NCBI GenBank assembly: GCA_034439975.1
Contig: JAWXBK010000036.1
Span: 1 to 37,149, forward strand
Length of the DNA: 37,149 nucleotides
Direction: 5' to 3'
Source of the DNA: JAWXBK01 sp034439975
GTDB lineage: Bacteria > Pseudomonadota > Alphaproteobacteria > Dongiales > Dongiaceae
Shown here one piece after another: positions 33,098 to 37,149 of the stretch. The position numbers and the translations under genes are program-made. Position 1 is the first letter of the stretch; each line of letters starts with the position of its first letter. The notes below the pieces were generated by a model. That model was not told the DNA's origin. It did not search any database and was given only the letters and a program-made list of their open reading frames with translations.

Positions 33098-35242
33098 CTA
33101 GCCGCGCGCGCGTTCGACCGAATTGATCGACGGTGCGGCGCGCAAAGCCGCCATGATCTCGGTCAGATGGCGCACATCGCGCACTTCGACGTCGACCAGC
33201 ATTTCGAAGAAGTCGGTCGAGCGATTGGTGATCTTCAGGTTCGAGATATTACCCTCGGCCTTGCCGATGATGGTCGAGAGATTGCCGAGGCTGCCCGGCT
33301 CGTTCGAAAGCACGACATGCAGGCGTCCGACATGCGGCTGGTTGCCATCGTCGCTGCGCTCCCAGCCAACATCGAGCCAGCGCTCCGGTGTTTCGGCAAA
33401 GCTCTCCAGCGTGTCGCAATCGATCGTGTGGATCGTGACGCCCTTGCCGGTCGTAACGATACCGACGATGCGATCGCCCGGCAGCGGATGGCAGCAGCCG
33501 GCGAAATGCACGGCCATGCCGGGGATGAGCCCGGTGATCGGGATCGCGTGCGCGCTCTTCTGCTTCTTGCGACGATGTGCGAGCAGCGAAACGACGCCTT
33601 CCGGCTTGCGCTTGTTCTTCGCTGCCGGATAGACGGAACTCAGAACTTCGCGCGCGCCATGCAGGCCGGCGCCGACCGCGGCGAACAAATCGTCCGCATC
33701 GTCGGCCTTGAACTTCTTCAGGACGCCGTCGATGCCCTTCAAGGTGAAATCGTAATTCTCGTGGCGGAACTCGCGCTCAAGCATGGCGCGGCCGAGCTCT
33801 ATATACTGACCGCGCTGCTGCTGGCGGACGAAGCGGCGGATGCGCGAGCGTGCGCGGCCGGTGACGACGAATCGTTCCCAGGTCGGCGACGGCGTCTGCG
33901 CCTTCGACGTGACGATCTCGACCTGGTCGCCGTTATTGAGCACGCTCGACAACGGCACGATGCGGCCATTGAGCTTGGCGCCGACGCAGGTATCGCCGAC
34001 CTGCGAGTGAACCGCATAGGCGAAATCGACCGGGGTCGCGCCGCGCGGCAGCGCAATCAGATCGCCCTTCGGCGTAAAGCAGAAGACCTGGTCCTGGAAC
34101 ATTTCGAGCTTGGTGTGCTCGAGAAATTCTTCCGGGCCCGAGGCATGGTCGAGAATATCGAGCAGTTCGCGCAGCCAGCGATACTGCCTTCCCTCCACGT
34201 TGCGTTCGTCCTGCTTGTAGACCCAATGCGCGGCGACGCCATATTCGGCGATATCGTGCATCTCGACCGTGCGGATCTGCACCTCGATGCGCTGCCGCTC
34301 GGGCCCGATCAGGCAGGTGTGCAACGAGCGGTAATCATTCGGCTTCGGCGTCGAAATGTAATCCTTGAAGCGGCCGGGTACCATCGAGTAATGCGCGTGC
34401 AGCAGGCCGAGCGCCTGATAGCAATGCGGCACACTGTCAACGACGATGCGGAACGCCATGATGTCGGAGAGCTGTTCGAATTCGACGTTCTTGCGCTGCA
34501 TCTTGCGCCAGATCGAATACGGCGCCTTTTCGCGCCCGGTGATGGCTGCCTCGATCCCGCCTTCCTTGAGTACCGTGTTCAGTTCGTCGATCACGCGCCT
34601 GGTGCGATCGACACCTTCCTTGCGCAGGAATTCGAGGCGGGTGACGATCGACTGATAGGCGTCGCCGTTGACTTCGCGGAACGACAGATCCTCGAGTTCG
34701 TCCTTGAGCCGCTGCATGCCCATGCGCTCGGCGAGCGGCGCATAGATCTCCATCGTCTCGGCGGCGATGCGTTTGCGCTTCTCGGGATTCTCGATGTGAT
34801 GCAGCGTCTGCATGTTGTGCAGGCGGTCGGCGAGCTTGACCAGCAGGACGCGGATGTCGTTCGACATCGCGAGCACAAGCTTGCGGAAATTCTCGGCGTG
34901 CCGCGTATGGTCGGATTGCAGCTCGATCCGCGTCAGCTTGGTGACGCCGTCGACCAGCCGGGAGACCTCCGGCCCGAACAGCTGCTCGATATCATCGAGC
35001 GTCGCGTCGGTATCCTCGACCGTGTCGTGCAGCAGCCCGGTGATGATCGAGGCGCTGTCGAGCTTCATGCGGGCGAGAATTTCGGCGACGCCCAGCGGAT
35101 GCGAGAAATACGGATCGCCCGATGCGCGCGACTGCGAGCCGTGCGCCTTCATCGCAAAAACATAGGCGCGGTTGAGGCTGTCCTCATCCGCGCCCGGGTC
35201 ATAGGTCTTAACGAGTTCGACGAGTTCGTATTGCCGGATCAT
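33098..35242 (-). CDS. Bifunctional (p)ppGpp synthetase/hydrolase (Rsh, RelA/SpoT family)
   Basis: This enzyme makes and degrades the alarmone (p)ppGpp and so controls the stringent response. The 714-residue protein has an active HD hydrolase domain (FSHPLGVAEILARMK, then LLHDTVEDTDATLDD with His72-Asp73 and Glu77-Asp78). The synthetase domain contains YSIWRKMQRKN and the RFKDYISTPKPNDYRSLHT loop; the RFKD sequence is typical of bifunctional enzymes. A TGS domain (VFCFTPKGDLIALPRGATPV) and a C-terminal ACT domain (HVVLSNEPGSLGNLSTIIGK) follow. Both active sites are intact. It lies 154 bases after rpoZ on the same strand, a common alphaproteobacterial arrangement. Confidence 0.97.
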   Translation of the reverse strand: MIRQYELVELVKTYDPGADEDSLNRAYVFAMKAHGSQSRASGDPYFSHPLGVAEILARMKLDSASIITGLLHDTVEDTDATLDDIEQLFGPEVSRLVDGVTKLTRIELQSDHTRHAENFRKLVLAMSNDIRVLLVKLADRLHNMQTLHHIENPEKRKRIAAETMEIYAPLAERMGMQRLKDELEDLSFREVNGDAYQSIVTRLEFLRKEGVDRTRRVIDELNTVLKEGGIEAAITGREKAPYSIWRKMQRKNVEFEQLSDIMAFRIVVDSVPHCYQALGLLHAHYSMVPGRFKDYISTPKPNDYRSLHTCLIGPERQRIEVQIRTVEMHDIAEYGVAAHWVYKQDERNVEGRQYRWLRELLDILDHASGPEEFLEHTKLEMFQDQVFCFTPKGDLIALPRGATPVDFAYAVHSQVGDTCVGAKLNGRIVPLSSVLNNGDQVEIVTSKAQTPSPTWERFVVTGRARSRIRRFVRQQQRGQYIELGRAMLEREFRHENYDFTLKGIDGVLKKFKADDADDLFAAVGAGLHGAREVLSSVYPAAKNKRKPEGVVSLLAHRRKKQKSAHAIPITGLIPGMAVHFAGCCHPLPGDRIVGIVTTGKGVTIHTIDCDTLESFAETPERWLDVGWERSDDGNQPHVGRLHVVLSNEPGSLGNLSTIIGKAEGNISNLKITNRSTDFFEMLVDVEVRDVRHLTEIMAALRAAPSINSVERARG

Positions 35243-35396
35243 CGTCTGACGCCGCCGTTACCAAGCCAGCGCGCGACCGTCGGCATCATCCGCGGATGCG
35301 CCGTCGGTCGCCGGCAGATTAGAGGGGCGGCACGCCGGCCTGCATTCAGGGGCGATCGGTGCCATTGCCCTCCGACGAGGATGCGGTTGGATCGTC

Positions 35397-35774
35397 CTAG
35401 AAACGGGCGCCGGCCATGGCCTCGTCCATTTCGTCGGTCTCGCCATCCTCTTCCTTTTCAGGTTCGGCCTGGGCCTGGATCATGTCCTCGAGCAGTTCCG
35501 AAGACGGCGTCGAACCGAAACCGCTCTCCTCTTCCGGCTCGTCGACCTCGGCATGCTTCTGCATGCTCTGGATGATCCGGGTGTTGAGCTCGTCGGTGTT
35601 GACGGTGCCGTCTGCGATCTCGCGCAACGCAACGACCGGATTCTTGTCGTTGTCGCGCTCGACGCTCAAGGTCGAGCCGGCCGCGATGTCGCGCGCGCGG
35701 CGCGCTGCGTACATGACCAGCTCGAAACGATTGGGAACCCTGAGGACGCAATCCTCTACGGTGACGCGTGCCAT
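35397..35774 (-). CDS. rpoZ: RNA polymerase omega subunit
   Basis: RpoZ helps assemble RNA polymerase by binding β'. The 125-residue protein begins MARVTVEDCVLRVPNRFELV, followed by MYAARRARDIAAGS and the KNPVVALREIADG motif, all conserved. The acidic C-terminal tail (from about residue 75, rich in Glu and Asp) is longer than in E. coli, as is usual in Alphaproteobacteria. It precedes relA/spoT on the same strand, an arrangement also seen in E. coli. The 154-base gap to relA/spoT (35243–35396) shows no gene. Confidence 0.96.
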   Translation of the reverse strand: MARVTVEDCVLRVPNRFELVMYAARRARDIAAGSTLSVERDNDKNPVVALREIADGTVNTDELNTRIIQSMQKHAEVDEPEEESGFGSTPSSELLEDMIQAQAEPEKEEDGETDEMDEAMAGARF

Positions 35775-35861
35775 TGTTCGTCGCCCTCCAGAAACACGGT
35801 AATGTGGCGGAATCCCTCGAATATATGGAGCAAACGCCGCTAAGGCAAGGGAATCCGGCGA

Positions 35862-36392
35862 TTATTCCGCTTCGGCGGCCGGTGCGGCGAGGCGAATCCG
35901 CTGTCCCGGCGGTAGTTTCCCGGCCAATACCGCCGCACTCTCGCCGAGCAGCGGATGACGCCAGGCGGGGGCGATTTCGGCCAAGGGAAGCAGCACAAAG
36001 GCGCGGTCCTGGAGGCGCGGATGCGGCAGGATCGGTCCCTCCGCTCCGGCCAGCACGCGATCACCATAGGCCAGCAGGTCGAGATCGAGCGCCCGGGCCT
36101 CGTTCCGGACCCGCCGGATGCGGCCAAATGCCGCCTCCACGCTATGCAGCAGCGCCAGCAGTTCGCCCGGGTCGAGCGCGGTCTCGACCTCGACCACGCC
36201 GTTCACGAACCAGGGCTGGTCCGAGACGGGCACGGGCTCGCTTTCGTACCAGCGCGAACGACGAACCGTGCGGACACCCGCCGCCGCCAGTTCGACCAAT
36301 GCCGCTTCGAGCTGTGCCTGCGGATCGCCATGCGGCCCCGACAAATTGGAACCGAGTCCAATAAAGATACGTTCGCCCGTATCGAGTATCAT
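35862..36392 (-). CDS. folK: HPPK, 6-hydroxymethyl-dihydropterin pyrophosphokinase
   Basis: FolK transfers pyrophosphate from ATP to 6-hydroxymethyl-7,8-dihydropterin in folate synthesis. The 176-residue protein has IFIGLGSNLSGPHGDPQAQL, RRSRWYESEPVPVSDQPWF, then VNGVVEVET, the magnesium-binding RNEARALDLDLLAYG and LPHPRLQDRAFVLLPLAEI, all diagnostic. The C-terminus is rich in Ala and Pro and probably flexible. It lies 87 bases upstream of rpoZ on the same strand and is divergent from the NYN gene. The 133-base divergent gap (36393–36525) must hold both promoters, but I cannot place boxes with confidence. Confidence 0.95.
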   Translation of the reverse strand: MILDTGERIFIGLGSNLSGPHGDPQAQLEAALVELAAAGVRTVRRSRWYESEPVPVSDQPWFVNGVVEVETALDPGELLALLHSVEAAFGRIRRVRNEARALDLDLLAYGDRVLAGAEGPILPHPRLQDRAFVLLPLAEIAPAWRHPLLGESAAVLAGKLPPGQRIRLAAPAAEAE

Positions 36393-36525
36393 CCTATTGC
36401 CTCTTGTCAGGCCGCTTCCGCATGCGCATCAATGCGCCCTTCAATTCCGCCGGATCACCGGCGCATCACATTTGCGATCCGTCCACATCGACAATCGATC
36501 ATTGCAGCAAAAGGATTGAACACCA

Positions 36526-37095
36526 ATGAACATCAACTTCCATCCGCAGGAGCGCGTCGCGGTTTTCATCGACGGTGCGAATTTGTATTCGGCCGCGAAG
36601 ACCCTCGGATTCGACATCGACTATCGGCGGCTCCTTACCGTCTTCAACGAGAAATGTCGGCTGATCCGCGCCTTCTATTATACGGCGCTCGCCGAAGACC
36701 AGGATTACTCGCCGATCCGGCCCCTCGTCGACTGGCTGGACTATAACGGCTACACGATGGTGACGAAGCCGACCAAGGAATTCACCGATTCCATGGGCCG
36801 CCGCAAGGTGAAGGGCAACATGGATGTCGAGATCGCGGTCGATGCGATGGAGATGGCCGATCGCATGGACCATATGGTGCTGTTCTCGGGCGACGGCGAT
36901 TTTCGCTCGCTGCTCGAGGCCGTCCAGCGCCGCGGCGTGCGCTGCACCGTCGTGAGCACGACGCGAACCCAGCCGCCGATGGTCGCCGACGAATTGCGCC
37001 GGCAGGCCGACCGGTTCATCGAGTTGCAGGATCTCGCCGAGACGATCCAGCGCGCGGTGCCGGCACCGCGCGGGCCCGCGGACGAATACGTCTAG
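36526..37095 (+). CDS. NYN-domain (LabA/DUF88-type) putative ribonuclease
   Basis: NYN proteins have a PIN-like fold with a cluster of acidic residues that can bind metal and cut RNA. The 189-residue protein shows VAVFIDGANLYSAAKTLG (first Asp and Asn), KGNMDVEIAVDAMEMADR (second acidic site) and MVLFSGDGDFRSLLEAVQRR (third and fourth Asp), so the catalytic residues look intact. Its length matches single-domain LabA-like proteins. AAAGGA lies 11 bases before the ATG. It is divergent from folK, a familiar setting in Alphaproteobacteria. The RNA target is unknown. The last 54 bases of the window after it show no identifiable gene start. Confidence 0.93.
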   Translation: MNINFHPQERVAVFIDGANLYSAAKTLGFDIDYRRLLTVFNEKCRLIRAFYYTALAEDQDYSPIRPLVDWLDYNGYTMVTKPTKEFTDSMGRRKVKGNMDVEIAVDAMEMADRMDHMVLFSGDGDFRSLLEAVQRRGVRCTVVSTTRTQPPMVADELRRQADRFIELQDLAETIQRAVPAPRGPADEYV

Positions 37096-37149
37096 GCATA
37101 ACGGCGCCGGTAGGAAGAACGGCTCCGGGCGCGGGCGCCGACATGCCAG

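Noticed and set aside
33167..35575. Open frame of 802 codons on the plus strand opposite relA/spoT
   Set aside because: It runs across relA/spoT and into rpoZ, both unmistakable genes on the other strand; its composition is typical of a shadow frame.

Overview
This is a GC-rich window from an alphaproteobacterium. The strongest evidence is the minus-strand order relA/spoT – pdxJ – acpS – lepB – rnc – era – recO with rpoZ beside it, an arrangement familiar from Alphaproteobacteria. The nrdR–ribD and glyA–rpiB neighbourhood, the expanded Liv transporter and the two γ-glutamyl-amine-synthetase-like genes fit Hyphomicrobiales or Rhodospirillales, but genus cannot be read from the sequence. No rRNA, tRNA, CRISPR array or insertion sequence was seen.

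Layout. (1) 1–2596, minus: rpiB–glyA–nrdR–ribD, with ribD cut by the window edge. (2) 2755–8600, minus: a complete branched-chain amino-acid-type ABC transporter in the order livH–livM–livG–livF–small membrane protein–livK, ending in a clear intrinsic terminator. (3) 8804–12295: a second LivH-like permease with an exported N-terminal domain, broken by one in-frame TGA; divergent to it are glutaryl-CoA dehydrogenase (gcdH) and a HAD hydrolase. (4) 12347–13111: a low-GC gene of unknown function. (5) 13168–19409: a frameshifted glutamine-synthetase-like gene, its intact divergent paralogue, a palindromic intergenic repeat and two tandem class III aminotransferases, which look like a polyamine or amine catabolic module. 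(6) 19566–22955, minus: parC followed by two conserved hypothetical genes. (7) 23070–24951, minus: a low-GC orphan gene and a HigB/HigA toxin–antitoxin pair with a recognisable promoter/operator. (8) 25012–26265, minus: a D-amino-acid-dehydrogenase-like flavoenzyme. (9) 26404–30800, minus: recO, era, rnc, lepB, acpS, pdxJ. (10) 30895–32991, minus: a dimethylamine/trimethylamine-dehydrogenase-like gene inserted between pdxJ and relA/spoT. (11) 33098–37095: relA/spoT, rpoZ, folK (minus) and a divergent NYN-domain nuclease gene (plus).

How the genes fit together. Core functions are one-carbon and riboflavin metabolism, chromosome decatenation, the stringent response, RNA processing, protein export, and PLP and folate synthesis. 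The accessory part is oriented to nitrogenous substrates: amino-acid uptake (Liv), acyl-CoA oxidation (GcdH), amine glutamylation (GS-like), transamination, D-amino-acid oxidation and methylamine-type oxidation. Three breaks in two genes (one TGA, two frameshifts) indicate either decay of redundant copies or sequence error; reads would decide.

The best candidates for undescribed biology are the low-GC orphan beside HigBA (23070–24951), the unfamiliar low-GC gene at 12347–13111, and the small membrane protein inside the liv operon (4117–4512). No complete new multi-gene system can be proven from the sequence alone.
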